64,000 bases of DNA, taken from positions 100,374,998-100,438,997 of the forward strand of contig OX328124.1 of NCBI GenBank assembly GCA_946811695.1, in the 5' to 3' direction. Position numbers and translations under genes: made by a program. Under the pieces are notes generated by a model. The model worked only from the letters and a program-made list of their open reading frames with translations. It did no database searches and was not told the origin of the DNA. Source of the DNA: Gonocerus acuteangulatus (taxonomy: Eukaryota; Arthropoda; Insecta; Hemiptera; Coreidae). Positions within the stretch are counted from its first letter, which is position 1. The number at the start of each line of letters is the position of its first letter. This document shows positions 1 to 10,839 of the stretch, piece by piece.

Positions 1-142
1 CAATTGATGAATAACACATGACGGGAACCGTGCTATAATAAACTGCACAAAATTATGCAGTAGCGTTAATTTTGATGATACATTATTTAACGCAATGAAA
101 AAACCCCTTATCTGCCGTGACGAAGAACGGGTAGTCAGCTAG
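1..142 (+). mobile_element. Non-autonomous Helitron, 3' part
   Basis: The segment ends with a short hairpin (CCGT...ACGG, about 120-130) followed by GTAGTCAG and CTAG at 139-142, then a T at 143. This is the classical Helitron 3' end: a hairpin roughly 10 nt before CTRR, with insertion before T. A second copy of the same sequence lies at 52,127-52,272. The element runs off the left edge, so its 5' end is not seen. It has no coding capacity. Confidence 0.7.
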
Positions 143-373
143 TTATATATAATAATTTTTGGTATTAAATTTTTGTAATTATTATTTATCAATATTGTTA
201 ACTATTTCTCTATCGAAATTACGTATGGATTTTTAACAGATCCATTAAATAGAAATTGCATCACCCTTGGATATTTACAAATTCTGATTTAGTTCTATGA
301 AAGTCCGACAGTGTCCATGCAATGCTTATATCATGTGTGTTTGTATATCATTTCGAATTCAATCTAACACATA

Positions 374-1150
374 GTCCGACAAGCAGGAACTGCTCCGCCT
401 TCTTATCTCGTTTCCGTTCATATCTCTACTGCCATTACTAAAGGAAGAGAAGGAGTTATTGACAAGTTTTGATATTTCCTGAAAAACATATTAAAAAAAA
501 AAATCTCAAAGGGATGGAAGGTTTAAGGCGCCACAAAAGGAAACTGGGAGTATTCTTAGCGGAATGACCCCCACCCCCACCGCCGTCTTCTCAACCTTCA
601 CTCTAGGAAAGCTCTGTCACCCATACGTTTCTCATTTTCTTACCTTGTTTCACTAGAATAATCATTTTACTGTTAAGTACAATTTAAAACAAAAAACAAC
701 AACAGTTAAAAGAGACCACGTTAAGCCTTTAGGTGACGAAAACATCGGTGGCTCAAATGTTTGTATGAGGGTGAGTGTATATATACGCTTACATAGTCTA
801 AATTTATTAAATATTTACACTTTTGTAATAATTATTTTTCTCCCAATGTAACCGAAAGTCATATATCTTAGTTTGGAAATAAAATGAAAATATTTCTATC
901 GGAGTCTCCCGTGGTCTAATGGCTAGTACCTTGGATTCATAAGCGGGAGATGGTGGGTTCGATTCCCAACCTCCGGCAGGAATTTTATCATCTCACGGCT
1001 CGCTGGTAAAATTCCTCGCTGCACCCTGGATGTCGGCGCTAATGACCTAGATGTAGATGCGCCGTAAAAAAAAAAGAAAAAAAAAAAAAAAAAAAATTTC
1101 TATCGGAATTCGTTAGTTTGGAATCAAAGTTTCTAGTTCCACTCAAGATG
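374..1150 (+). mobile_element. HINE-1 (Helentron-like) copy, partial
   Basis: It starts with GTCCGACAAGCAGGAACTGC, the left terminus shared by the HINE-1 copies at 3,114, 12,532, 15,561 and 53,337. It then follows the family interior, including the stretch around 845-900 that matches 13,067-13,125. A SINE-A is inserted at 904-1,096. The right terminus (GGAACCGCGCTAAAA) is absent. Plus orientation here means left terminus to hairpin terminus, which is only a convention. Confidence 0.6.
904..1096 (+). mobile_element. SINE-A, tRNA-derived SINE
   Basis: The head is tRNA-like, with a pol III A-box-like TGGTCTAATGG and a B-box-like GGTTCGATTCC, followed by a tRNA-unrelated body and a poly(A) tail. 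An 11-bp target duplication, TTTCTATCGGA, occurs at 893-903 and 1,097-1,107. A second copy lies on the minus strand at 15,600-15,806. Seen directly: the boxes, tail and duplication. Inferred: mobilisation by a LINE in trans. The source tRNA isoacceptor is not clear because the anticodon arm is degenerate. Confidence 0.85.
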
Positions 1151-1897
1151 GGTAAAGATACCACATTCTAAATAATTTTATTCGGGTTCGCGGATCAAAG
1201 GACAGGTACCTGAAAGCCCATTAATGCAAAACCGTATCTAATACGGGTTTTTTTCACTGCAGAATGTTTTTTTAATAACCTAAGGGGTAAAATGAGTTTT
1301 TCAACGTAGAACCGAATATATGAAAGGGATTTTAATTTTTTTTTTTGTGTTTCAATGGACATGAAACATGTAGTGGGAAATAAAGAGTTATTGAAGAATA
1401 ACGCGTAATTAATGGAATTTGACCTTCTGCCTCATAAAATGCATTGTGAAAATCAGGCTCACAATTTTATACTATCAAAAATGTCTGATAATAACTTTCC
1501 AAAAATCGCCTAATTTTTAATATCAATAAAAAGAGAAACCAAAAACAAAAAAGAGCGGACTTTGTGAAGAATCGGATGGCCCGAATTGGATGATGTCAGC
1601 TATCCTCTATAATATTAAAGGAGTATAAAGAAAAACTTTCTTGGAGTTTTATATTAGTTTTTCTATTGGATGAAGAGATCGATGTCAGAGAGAAAACTGA
1701 AATTATTCCGCCATGATAGATTTAGTTCAGAAAAACCTAAGATTTGGAGGCAATGTTGGATTATTTGGCATGCTTCATTTTGTCAACAAAATTAAGCAAT
1801 AAATAGGCTCGTAATTATTTATAACTAGAAAATATTAAACAATAAAGAATGTTGTGTCCTTTGCTTGTGTAATATTGACGTGGATGTTTTTGGTAGT
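1151..1897. other. Unassigned AT-rich DNA
   Basis: I see no convincing gene or RNA here. The A/T runs are short and no repeat matching elsewhere in the window was recognised. Confidence 0.5.
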
Positions 1898-2020
1898 TTT
1901 AGCACTTTCCTCCGAAGGAAAGTAGCTATTGAGGTTGGACTCATGACGGAATTTTTGAAAAATTTCTTCAAATCTTTATCGATCCTACCTAGTAGACACC
2001 AAAAATGACCCCCGTTAAAA

Positions 2021-2048
2021 TTTATATATATCTATATATATATATATA

Positions 2049-2105
<57 letters not shown>
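2021..2105. repeat. (TA)n microsatellite
   Basis: An almost uninterrupted TA tract lies inside the HINE-2 copy, between the hairpin end and the central tandem repeats. Confidence 0.95.
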
Positions 2106-2109
<4 letters not shown>

Positions 2110-2124
2110 CTGTTAACACGATAG

Positions 2125-2690
2125 CGGCCAGAGTTTTTGTTTTTTCGTCACGAAACTTGGTATATAGCATTCAATTAGCAAACGATTGAACGAGTTCGTT
2201 AACCACCAAAGTCGGTCCACCGGAAGGGGGGGTTTACCCCGAACCCAAAACACTTATTTGACTATGTCAGCCGAAATATTTGTTATATTTCAACGAAACT
2301 TGGTATTCTTAGTGGTAATATAGAGAGAAAAGTGAGATATAAAAATGAACTAAATCGGTTCATTAGAAGGGGGGGTTTACTCCGGACCCACAATACCAAT
2401 TCGCCACTACCAGCCGTGATTTTTGGTATATTTCGACGAAACTCGGTATTCGTAGTGGTAATCTACAGGTAAATATGTGTTGTAAAAATAAACTAAATCG
2501 GTTCATTAGAAGGGGGGGTTTAATCCGGACCCAAATTCCTAATATACTCATACCGGTCGCAATTTCTGCTGTATTGTAACGAAACGCGGTATACGTCGTG
2601 GGTAACTCATGAGAAAGAAGTGTTGTAAAAATGAGCTGAATCGGTCAATAGGAAAGCGGGGTTTAATTTGTAATATATTTGAATAGAAAA
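2125..2690. repeat. Central tandem repeats of HINE-2, ~144 bp x 4
   Basis: Four diverged units each contain an AACGAAACTYGGTAT-type core, then ACTAAATCGGTTCATTAG, a run of seven G (shorter in the last unit) and TTTACCCCGGACCC-like sequence. Unit boundaries (CCAGCC or equivalent) fall near 2,272, 2,415 and 2,558. The other HINE-2 copy has five such units. Confidence 0.8.
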
Positions 2691-3113
2691 GCCGGCAGAC
2701 GTAGGTTCACAAAGCCGCCGCAAGGAGCGCTTTCTACCACTAGAGTGACTGTATCCTGTTCCTGCGTTAGATCAAAATACGATAATATGAGGATTTTTGT
2801 ATTTATTACGTAGTGTAGTAGGTACCATGTGTAAACATAACTCTGGATGCAAATTAATAATTGATCAGTTACTCATTACAAAATGAGTACTATTCACGTT
2901 TTTATTTATGTAGGATATTTTAAGCAAATTGTTCTGGAAAGCAGTCTACACTACCCAAATTCTGAGGAAAGTGCTTAGTTATGCAGCTCCTGCGTGACGG
3001 ACTTTTTGGACTCTGATTGGATTAGTACTATTGATCGTTATGGGAGTTGTCTGCGTAGTACGAGTATATTGAAACCAGCGATCGAAAACAATTGTGAACT
3101 TCTATTTTAAAAA

Positions 3114-3746
3114 GTCCGACTCGCAGGAACTACGTCATCTTAGCGCGGATCCGTACATCTCGAAGAAATGGAATAGATTAGCATCACAAATCACTAGTAA
3201 CTGGCAGTAGCCAACTTACACAGAAGCGGATAATTCTTAATCCTCAATCTTGAGGAAGGCTGTATAAGTCAATACAATTATTTACTGAAAACGTACTTAA
3301 TCTTCGACTACTGCTGAGAAGGCTCTATTCTAAACAACCAAAAATTCGTTGTCATTTTAAGTATCTTGTTTTACTAGCAAATTCGTTTTACTGTTATCTT
3401 AGTTTAGATGAATTTCCAAGATGTAGAAAATATTTCAATTATATCCCGCGATTCTAAGTACCCACAAAAAAATAATGACTTACAAAAACATTTGTTCCAC
3501 TTTTCTCAAAAACGGTTACAGATATCGCCTTCAAAATGGTTTCATTCGTTTTCCTTTGTTAAGAAACTTATAAAACAAGTACCTGCAAGCATATGAACTC
3601 ACTAACGTAAGCATTACAATTTCTTTTTTGCGCGAATTTCCCCCCAAACGCCATCTTCCAGTGGGCGGATTCTGCTGGTTAACGAAGTTGACCTTTCAAA
3701 TTAGACGACAGATTTTTATAATAAACACACACATTTATAATAATAA

Positions 3747-3785
<39 letters not shown>

Positions 3786-3804
3786 GACACACATGTATAC
3801 ATAT

Positions 3805-3879
<75 letters not shown>

Positions 3880-4016
3880 ATTTTGAACCACCTATATTTT
3901 CGTGATCTATGGGGTCTGAAACGAGAAAAGTTCTAGTCGGCACTTCCGAATTGCGTTGTGAGGTCAACCTCATAAGCGGGTTCTCCCTATGGAGGTAGGG
4001 AGGAACCGCGCTAAAA
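3114..4016 (+). mobile_element. HINE-1 (Helentron-like) element, both termini present
   Basis: The left end is GTCCGACTCGCAGGAACTAC followed by CTTAGCGCGGATCC. The right end contains TTCTCCCTATGGAGG...AGGGAGGAACCGCGCTAAAA. TTAGCGCGG.TCC on the left and GGAACCGCGCTAA on the right form subterminal inverted repeats. The right end folds as a GGTTCCTCCC/GGGAGGAACC-type hairpin. The interior carries (AC)n and (AT)n. It is about 0.9 kb, shorter than the copies at 15.6, 17.8 and 53.3 kb, so it is internally deleted relative to them. Confidence 0.7.
3751..3878. repeat. (AC)n-(AT)n compound microsatellite
   Basis: An (AC)15 run is followed by a longer (AT)n run with a few interruptions, inside the HINE-1 copy. 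It creates low-complexity open frames on both strands that are not genes. Confidence 0.95.
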
Positions 4017-4364
4017 GTATTTATTAAACTTTTACTATGATTTTCATTTTGAAAAAGTAAAAGTTATAAAATTACTTTTGGGGTTTTAACCTTTTTTAAA
4101 AAAGGTCGTCAATATTATTTTCATGATTTGGGAATATATTGACATATCCTGCTATCTTATGTCAGATATTCGGATGAAGTGGTCGGGACTGTTTGGAGCG
4201 AACATACTTATTGCGACAGTTTTGTGGCGAAAGTCTATAATAAGAAAGTCAATGAATATGTGGGATTCGGCTTAGACTGTCAGTGAGATATTTGAAAAAA
4301 AAAAAAATAATAATAATTGAACGTTTCGGCATGTTCTTTGGCAGCGTTTTGCTGCAATAAATGG

Positions 4365-5160
4365 CTAGGGGATTTTAATTCGTTTAAGATGTTGGAGTAT
4401 TGTGTTAATATATGGACTACCTTGAGTAAGTAAGTCGTGTAAGTCATGTGGAATGAGTAAGTTCTCTAGTTTCCTGCAGTCTGTCAGTATGTGTGTTATA
4501 GTCAACTGTTCATTACACTCTGGACATATTGGCCTTTCTTTCCTCTCCATTAAGTAGGAGTGCGTAAGAAGGGAATGACCAATCCTGATACGTGTCAAGG
4601 CAACTTGTTCTCTTCTTAAAGGTTATTCTTCTTAAGAGGCCAGGCTTTAACTGATTGTTTTATTTCACGCAGTTTGTTTTGAGTCCTTGTCCATTTCTGT
4701 AGCCAGTCGTCCAAAGAATGCGTGTGTGCAGTCATAAACAAATCTTGTGAAGTCAACAGGTCATTGTCTACTTCTGGTTTTGTTGTCATTAATTTAGCGT
4801 GACTGTCTACTAATGTACTTTGGTCAATGTTTTCATGTCCAGGTAGCCATATCAGTGTAATGTTGCGGTTATGTAGTCGGTGAATATTAGTGTAGATGAG
4901 TGTAATTATTTGCTGTGTACTGTAAATATCCTCCAGGGAGAGCATGCATAACAATATTTGTTATGCAAAATCCGAAATTGCAGAATACATGCCATAAGTC
5001 TAAGTCCGTAAGAGTTACCATCGACAAATGCTGCTGAGGCTGTCCCGGAGCTGGTTTTAGATCCGTCCGTGGAAATGTACATTGAAGTCGGATTATCTTT
5101 AATAATAGATTTAAAAAATGTCTGGTAAAATTTGGAAGATAGTGGATTGTTTTTGGTCAA
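4365..5160 (-). pseudogene. LINE ORF2 remnant: RNase H and C-terminal zinc knuckle
   Basis: Three overlapping frames read in order on the minus strand. 5160-4906 includes STDGSKTSSGTASAAF, an RNase H1 start with the first catalytic Asp. 4954-4616 includes LIWLPGHENI, the RNase H C-terminal part with His. 4598-4365 includes RIGHSLLTHSYL and a knuckle with spacing C-x2-C-x7-H-x4-C. RNase H degrades the RNA strand of the RNA:DNA hybrid during element replication. The frame changes show at least two disruptions, so it is inactive. Presence of RNase H separates this family from the Jockey copies at 21-28 kb. The exact clade (I, Loa, R1-like) cannot be set from this part. Confidence 0.75.
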
Positions 5161-5183
5161 TTGAGATAATGATTAATTTTTAA

Positions 5184-5344
5184 GTTACCTATCTATCCTC
5201 CAAGGAGGAAACTCTAGAATAGTGTTAGTGTAGGTTGGATGTTGTAATAACGCGGAATAAGCAGTTACCTATCGACCCTCCAAGGAGGAAACTCTAGAAT
5301 AGTGTTAGTGTAGGTTGGATGTTGTAATAAAGCAGAATAAGCAG
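5184..5344. repeat. Two-copy 80-bp tandem duplication
   Basis: Units start at 5,184 and 5,264 with GTTACCTATCKAYCCTCCAA and differ at only a few positions. The duplication lies in the decayed upstream part of the LINE remnant. Confidence 0.9.
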
Positions 5345-5620
5345 CATTTTTCAAGTGGCGTATTATTAGGGGTTTGTGGTTCGAGTTTTTTTCTAAATAT
5401 TTATTTAGAAAGTTATTGTCCAAAAATTCATGAACACATGGTGAAGTATTAGTGTTAAAAATTCGCCTTATTTGTAAATATTGGTATTTTTATTTTTAGT
5501 TCGTTGGAAATGCCTAGTTCTATAATATGGATATTAAGATGGATATTATGAGCCAGATGGAGTGATGTTAGTCCGGAAGTGGTTGAAATGCTATTAGAAC
5601 ATGCGTTTACCCTACCTAGA

Positions 5621-6065
5621 TGACAGCCTTATCACATCAAGCTTTCTCATCAGGTGATAATTATAGGGCCAACCCGGAGAACATCATAGTCGGAGGCAGA
5701 TCAAAGGAATCTTCCTGGAGTTCCGTTTCATCATCAAGTTATATTTAAATCAAACAGAATAATTATCTGCAAGCGCATGTATAGGCTGGATCTGATTTGG
5801 GCAAAAGATTTATCCCGAAAGCATACGCGGGACAATAAATATTTGATAAGGCTGAATCCTAACCATAGAAAGCCAAAATCTAATTATTATATAACGGAGT
5901 AAACAAAGTGAACGGATCTTGAAAATAAATCTGTCTTAAAGATAACAATGAGGTTTTATTTTTAACCGTATATTAGTTGATCTATTCACATTTTAGTTTG
6001 GGCAATTAAAACGTTGTAGTTTTTGCCCTTAAACCCATGTAAAACAAACAAAAACATTGTAGCAA
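5621..6065. other. Unassigned AT-rich DNA
   Basis: No gene, RNA or recognisable repeat was seen here. Confidence 0.45.
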
Positions 6066-6154
6066 CTTTCCGAAGTAATTTACTTTTGAAATTTACCATC
6101 AAAGAATTTTTAAAAATATCATCGATCGAACCTGTTAGATACCAAAAATGAACC

Positions 6155-6207
<53 letters not shown>

Positions 6208-6246
6208 CTAGTTTCCTCTGCATGGAGGGAGGGAGGGAACTTGGTA
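6066..6246. repeat. HINE-like end fragment with (TA)n
   Basis: The stretch at 6,070-6,155 resembles the hairpin end of HINE-2 (TTTTTAAAAATATCATCGAT, then CCTGTTAGATACCAAAAATG). A (TA)n tract follows at 6,158-6,205, and then GTTTCCTCTGCATGGAGGGA, which looks like a diverged HINE-1 hairpin. It may belong to a third related family. Boundaries are approximate. Confidence 0.4.
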
Positions 6247-6608
6247 AAATCCCTTGTTCCCAGTCAATCAGGAAAAAATTAATTTAATATATACATTTCA
6301 TTTTGTCAAATTCAAAAATATTCCAAAGGGGTATGCGTATTACAATATAATACCATATATGCAAACATAATATGAAACCGTGCTAACATGATGCGGTTTC
6401 ATTTTTAAACAGAAGGTTAATTCTACTAGATTTATTTATTTATCATATCGCATCTTTGGCGAAGTGCATTTTTTCTATACTTTTCAGTAGAGGGCGATGT
6501 AAAATAAGTTTAGTCTAGTATTTTCTTAAAATAGTGGATGTCCTGAAATAATAATTTTATAACATTTTAACCAGGTAGTTTGACTTGGTATTTACTTAAT
6601 ATTTTGTT

Positions 6609-7482
6609 TTAGATGTTGTTGTAAATGTCTATGTCCTTTAAATGTTTGAGTATTGTATCAATTTGGCGGCTGTCATCTTCGAGGTGTTCTGTCAAGTCAA
6701 TTGGGACATCAAGGTTCTGTCTTAAATGGCAGTCAGTCAATATATGCTTGATTGCCAGTCCTGAGTTACACGTTCGGCACGTAGGTTTGTCCTTGTTAGT
6801 CATCTGGTACTCGTGAGTCACACGACTGTGGCCGATACGTAGTCTGGCTAATATGACTTCTTCGCGTCGTGATCTTCTTTATGACGAAGGGCATTCTTTA
6901 ACCTCTCTCTGTTGTGTTAGTCCAGTCCAGTCGCCAGTAGTGTATGATTGTTTGGTCAGTGTAACGAATTACACGTCGTCTTCATAGTACGATTCGAGTG
7001 GCTCGTAAGTTTCTGCTTCTGTTACAAGTTTGGCGTATCGGTCAGCAGTTGTGTTTGGTCCTAAGTTTTCGTGTCCTGGTAGCCACCACAGAGTTATATA
7101 TTTACCAGAAGCTTGTAGGTTTTGTATTTCGTCCTTTATTTCTATACATTTCGGATGTGTCGTGTATATACTTTGTAAACATTGAAGTGAGCTCAAAGAG
7201 TCACTGCAAATGATGATGTGTGTTTGTTGTGTGGATGGCAGACTCTTCAACGCGAGGAGAATGGCTTGCAGTTCTGCTCCAAGAACGCTAAAATTTGGTG
7301 GGAGTTTTTTTGCAGTACACATCATCTTGCAAGATTGCAGCTCCTCCTACACCGTGTTTTGTTATTGAGCCATCCGTGTAAAGAATTAGGGAGTTTTTGA
7401 ATTCTAAAGTGAATTTTGTGAAGAACTTTTTGTATAGCAAATTTGAAGCTGGGTTTGCCTTTTTGAATTTGGTGAGTGTCAT
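6609..7482 (-). pseudogene. LINE ORF2 remnant: RNase H and C-terminal zinc knuckle (second copy)
   Basis: Minus-strand frames read 7482-7288 (ILYTDGSITKHGVGGAAI, RNase H start), 7325-6969 (FSVLGAELQAILLALKSLPS with the catalytic Glu; IICSDSLSSL with the Asp; LWWLPGHENL) and 6821-6609 (knuckle CRTCNSGLAIKHILTDC). The order and motifs match the remnant at 4,365-5,160, so both come from one LINE family that encodes RNase H. Frame changes near 7,300 and 6,900 break it. The 3' limit is near 6,550. The 5' side ends near 7,560, next to a short local duplication of GAAAGAGCTCATATT. Confidence 0.78.
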
Positions 7483-7673
7483 GTCTACGTTGAAGTTACT
7501 TATTGTCCATGGAGGTGTTCTTGAAAGAGCTCATATTATACTAGAAAGAGCTCATATTCTCACATTCACATTAAGAGCAGGATTAGCAGGTCAACCTCAT
7601 ACGCGAGTTTCCTCAAATATCCAAAAAATATTTTTACAAAAAGTTCAAACCGCTTCAAGCGGGCTCTGCCTAT

Positions 7674-7885
7674 TATTTAAATTTTTAAGTCCGTTATTAT
7701 TAACTAAGAGTTATCTATAGGTTACCACCCTTTTCTAGCCAGGATAGGGCTGATGCCTTCTCTTTTTTCTAAAAAAAAACAAAAAAAAAAAAAAAACGCC
7801 ACCCCATAGTAGGAGTCGAACCCACGACCTTTGGCACGACGTTTTAAGTGTTCACGACTTAACACTCACGGCCACTGGGCCTCCT
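7674..7885 (-). mobile_element. SINE-B, tRNA-derived SINE
   Basis: On the minus strand it reads GGCCCAGTGGCCGTGAGTGT, a head resembling a class II (Ser/Leu-type) tRNA, then B-box GGGTTCGACTCC, an A-rich stretch, CTAGAAAAGGGTGGTAACC, CTATAGATAAC and a TTAATAATAACGGAC-like tail. The same consensus is found at 29,965, 52,357, 53,062 and the split copy at 53,272/55,232. Confidence 0.8.
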
Positions 7886-7889
7886 CTGC

Positions 7890-8399
7890 CTATTATCATA
7901 AATACATAAATTATTATACATTTTGACACTATTCAAATATTGAATAAGATTTTATTCAAATGGAATTTGATATGTAGAAATATTTATTGATAAGGTATTC
8001 TTTTTGTTAGGAATTAATTTAAACGAGTGTAATCTGAGATAAATCAAAAGTCTTTCTCCTTGTGCCTTTTATAAATTTATTGGATTCCATGGTATTTTAA
8101 TGGAGAAAGTCTAAACCGGCAAATCCGTTGAGTGGACTTAAAACTTAAAGAGATTTTAGTTGGTTCGGATTTATATCCTTTTTAGGAGTTTAGAAAAAAA
8201 AAAAACTATATGCAAAATAAATGGAGACATTTTAAGGAAAAGCTTCATCTATTTACCTAAAAGCTTTTATTCACTATTATGAGCGGCGATGAAAAGTAAA
8301 TATAAACATTTTTGATCTCTTACCAAATTGTTTTTCTATTATGGGTATTGGATTGTAGTTAAAGGATAAGCTAGGTCAGGATAAAACCTAATAGGAGAT
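7890..8399. other. Unassigned AT-rich DNA
   Basis: No gene or RNA was recognised. A poly(A) run of about 12 lies near 8,194. Confidence 0.45.
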
Positions 8400-8825
8400 A
8401 TCTCAACAGATTGGAGGTGTTTCAGCTGATGGGAGCTTGTTCAGCTGTTGAAGAGTATTTCGGCGGATTGGAGGTATTTCAGAAGATCCTAAGTGTTTCA
8501 GTTGGTAGGAGATTGTTTTGATGATGTGTGGAAATTCAGCTAATCAGAAGTGTTTCAGCTGATCCGATGTGTTTCGCCTGGTTGGAGATTTTTCTGGTGA
8601 TGCTGGAAGTTTCAGCTGATGTGAGGTACTTTAAGCTAGTGAGAAGTGTTTCAGCTGATCCGAAGTGTTACGGTTAGTGTTTCAGCTGATGTGCAGTATT
8701 TCAACTAACCAGAAGTATTTCCGCTAATGGGAGTTGTTTTAGCTGTTGAGAGATATTTAAGCTTATGAAAGGTATTTCAGCTTACCGGAAGTTGTTTAGT
8801 TGAGGGAAATTGTTTTAGCTGTTCG
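8400..8825. repeat. Degenerate minisatellite, ~20-22 bp unit
   Basis: About 20 imperfect repeats have a core near GTGTTTCAGCTGATCNGA, where TTTCAGCTGAT is the best conserved part. Unit length drifts from copy to copy, which argues for an old array. It does not give an open reading frame. Confidence 0.8.
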
Positions 8826-8859
8826 AACAGAATCGTCATTTACAATTACACAAATATGT

Positions 8860-9130
8860 TTTATTGAATTTCATCAAACGCAGATTATTTTTATGGCACC
8901 TAGAGAGCGATTACAGTGAGGTCCAGGGGAGCGAGCTCTTAGGCGGTGCCGAGGGTTGGTGTTAACCCTAACGAAATAAAAACTTAGAAGCGAACAATAA
9001 CGTGGTGTGGGCGGCAAGTACACCCACACCGTGCTACTACCTACAGAGTGAGAAAGTAACTTGGTCCATCGAATTATTCGAAACGCATAGGGTGCGAAAG
9101 ACCTTGTATAAGCATCATCCGACTGCACTT
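8860..9130 (-). other. Less AT-rich segment with poly(A)-signal-like end, origin unknown
   Basis: This ~270-bp stretch is visibly less AT-rich than its surroundings. On the minus strand it has an 84-codon open frame (9128-8874) with no recognised domain and ends with AATAAAACATATTTGTGTAA just after the frame. That order would suit the end of a transcript, a processed copy or an LTR-like segment, but no partner copy was seen. No function is assigned. Confidence 0.3.
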
Positions 9131-9322
9131 CCGTCTCCGATGTTGATAATTCGTCCTATTTTTCCACACTTATACATTTAGCCTAAATCTTAGGTGCACT
9201 GGTCCTTACAACAGTTTTATCAGCTGCTTTTCGCATGATAGAACGAAGTATTCTTGTATTTCTGGCACATAATCTACTTATTTTAGAGGAAAAACTAATT
9301 ATATTGGAAAAATGCATTCATA

Positions 9323-10070
9323 ATTGAATCGATCCATGAAAAAAGAGCTTCAGTCCATTTTTTTCCAAATATGAGTTAGTGATGGATTCTTTGTCTCTGA
9401 CGGTCACTACAAATTTTTATGTTAAGATGACTTTAGCCCAATATATTGTTGCATAAATACCTTTTGTTTACGCCAAGGTCTTCAGGCTCCCTCCTGGTCC
9501 CTCCCAATCCTGCCTACCCAGGAGGGAAGGTCCCCATCAAGCAGAAAAAAATTCTTATTTAAAAATATTTTTAAATAAGAACATTAAGAAGTTGATGCCA
9601 TTTACATTTCAGAAGAGCACAAGAATTTTTACTATGAAATATTGGGCTGGCCAACAACTATAAACATAGATTAAGAAGTTCAAGACGATTAGCATTACAT
9701 TACTCATTGTATGAACTTTATATCATGCAAATATTTCTTACATATTGCACAGTTCATAATAAACTGTTACTCAATATATCCTACAATGTGTTTTACATTA
9801 TATTAAACCTTATATTTTGCAAGGAGGTACTCCTTAGGCTGTTCTTTGCAAGAAGAGCTTCAGTCCAAGCACTATTATTATATTTTAATAATATAATGCA
9901 TTTCTTAGTAATAACCAATGTTTCATATATAACTTGTGTCAGTATGGGGTACTCAGACAAAAAGAAAATAGCACAATAATAAAACAAATGAAGGGTGTAG
10001 ACAGTTTTTTCTCGTTTTCTCAAAACTACTGATTATGGACTGAAGCTCTTTTTGCATGGATCGATTCAGT
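9323..10070. mobile_element. MITE-like DNA element with ~35-bp terminal inverted repeats
   Basis: The left end begins ATTGAATCGATCCATG and runs on to GAGCTTCAGTCCA (9,323-9,357). The right end is its inverse (10,036-10,070) with about two mismatches. Both ends abut TA (9,321-9,322 and 10,071-10,072), as in Tc1/mariner-type insertions. A third copy of GAAGAGCTTCAGTCCA lies inside near 9,853. There is no transposase frame, so it is non-autonomous. Within it, 9,552-9,581 is a perfect 30-nt palindrome. Confidence 0.7.
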
Positions 10071-10147
10071 TATCAGGTGTACGCCTCCCAATGATGAGCC
10101 ATTAAAATTCTTAAATAATTGATTTTGACGAGTCCTTAACTATTTAG

Positions 10148-10425
10148 ATGTGCAATGAAGAAGTTATCGGGTAGTTTGGTTGTTGGATGTGCAATGAAGA
10201 AGTTATCGGGTAGTTTGGTAGTTGGATGTGCAATGAAGAAGTTATCGGGTAGTTTGGTTGTTGGATGTGCAATGAAGAAGTTATCGGGTAGTTTGGTTGT
10301 TGGATGTGCAATGAAGAAGTTATCGGGTAGTTTGTTGGTTGGATGTGCAATGAAGAAGTTATCGGGTAGTTTGGTTGTTGGATGTGCAATGAAGAAGCCA
10401 TCAGCTAGTTTGGTGCCTAGATGAT
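10148..10425. repeat. 39-bp minisatellite, 7 units
   Basis: The unit contains GTGCAATGAAGAAGTTATCG followed by GGTAGTTTGGTTGTTGGAT and repeats with a 39-bp period. The first six units are nearly identical and the seventh diverged. Because 39 is a multiple of three, frames stay open across the array on both strands, as 13-residue peptide repeats. No promoter, splice or family evidence supports a protein, so I treat it as a minisatellite. Confidence 0.95.
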
Positions 10426-10839
10426 ACTTATCTAGGAGAACTTGGTACTTTAGCATTGTTATTCCACTAATTGTTAATGAGCACGGCGAAAGCGTCTTCC
10501 ACGAGAAGCAATCTACTTAGTCATATACTTCACATCAATATTCTTGAACTTAAGATAAAGGCAAGGGAGAAGGGAGGATACAGCGCACAGTGAGGAAAGT
10601 TCTGAGTTTAAATCCCCAATCTAAAGTTGGACTTAGATATTCAATAACATTTCTCGTGACGCAAGGGCTCCTGAGAAATAAGAATACTGGAGACAGAGGA
10701 ATTCAGCTGACCGCACTATCTCTCTTAAGCTCTCACTGTGGTTCAGTGGTTATAGCTGTGAGCAATCGTGCAGCTTCTGTGGGAAACATTAGAGCTATCG
10801 TAATTGGCTCGTTGCAAAGATTCCACTCTCCTCCTAATC

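Larger units (their letters stand above)
1898..3002 (-). mobile_element. HINE-2 (Helentron-like) element with central tandem repeats
   Basis: One end is TTTAGCACTTTCCTCCGAAG followed by a mirrored GGAAAGT, making a small hairpin. The other end is GAGGAAAGTGCTTAG then GCAGCTCCTGCGTGACGGAC. AGCACTTTCCTC at one end is inverted as GAGGAAAGTGCT about 25 nt inside the other end, which is a subterminal inverted repeat. Between them lie a (TA)n tract and four tandem units of about 144 bp. A second full copy is at 37,795-38,984. Known of the group: Helentron-associated elements have subterminal inverted repeats, a terminal hairpin and often microsatellites or central tandem repeats. The class assignment is inference. 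Confidence 0.65.
4296..5620 (-). mobile_element. 5'-truncated non-LTR retrotransposon (I-superfamily type)
   Basis: The minus strand carries the C-terminal part of a LINE ORF2, RNase H then zinc knuckle, and the 3' end reaches an A-rich tail near 4,296-4,318. The stretch 5,184-5,620, upstream in the element's own sense, gives only broken coding. Two further remnants of the same family are at 6,609-7,482 and 49,000-49,270. The outer (5') boundary is uncertain. Confidence 0.65.

Noticed and set aside
904..980. Functional tRNA gene
   Set aside because: The boxes are good, but the anticodon arm and acceptor stem do not fold properly. The sequence continues into a SINE body and poly(A) with a target duplication. 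The same argument applies to the SINE-B heads.
3628..3973. Open frames through (AC)n/(AT)n with Thr-His or Ile-Tyr repeats
   Set aside because: They are translations of a microsatellite in several frames at once. The same applies at 14.5, 17.8-18.1, 44.0, 53.6 and 55.0 kb.
10148..10425. CRISPR array
   Set aside because: The 39-bp units are contiguous without distinct spacers, and the setting is eukaryotic.
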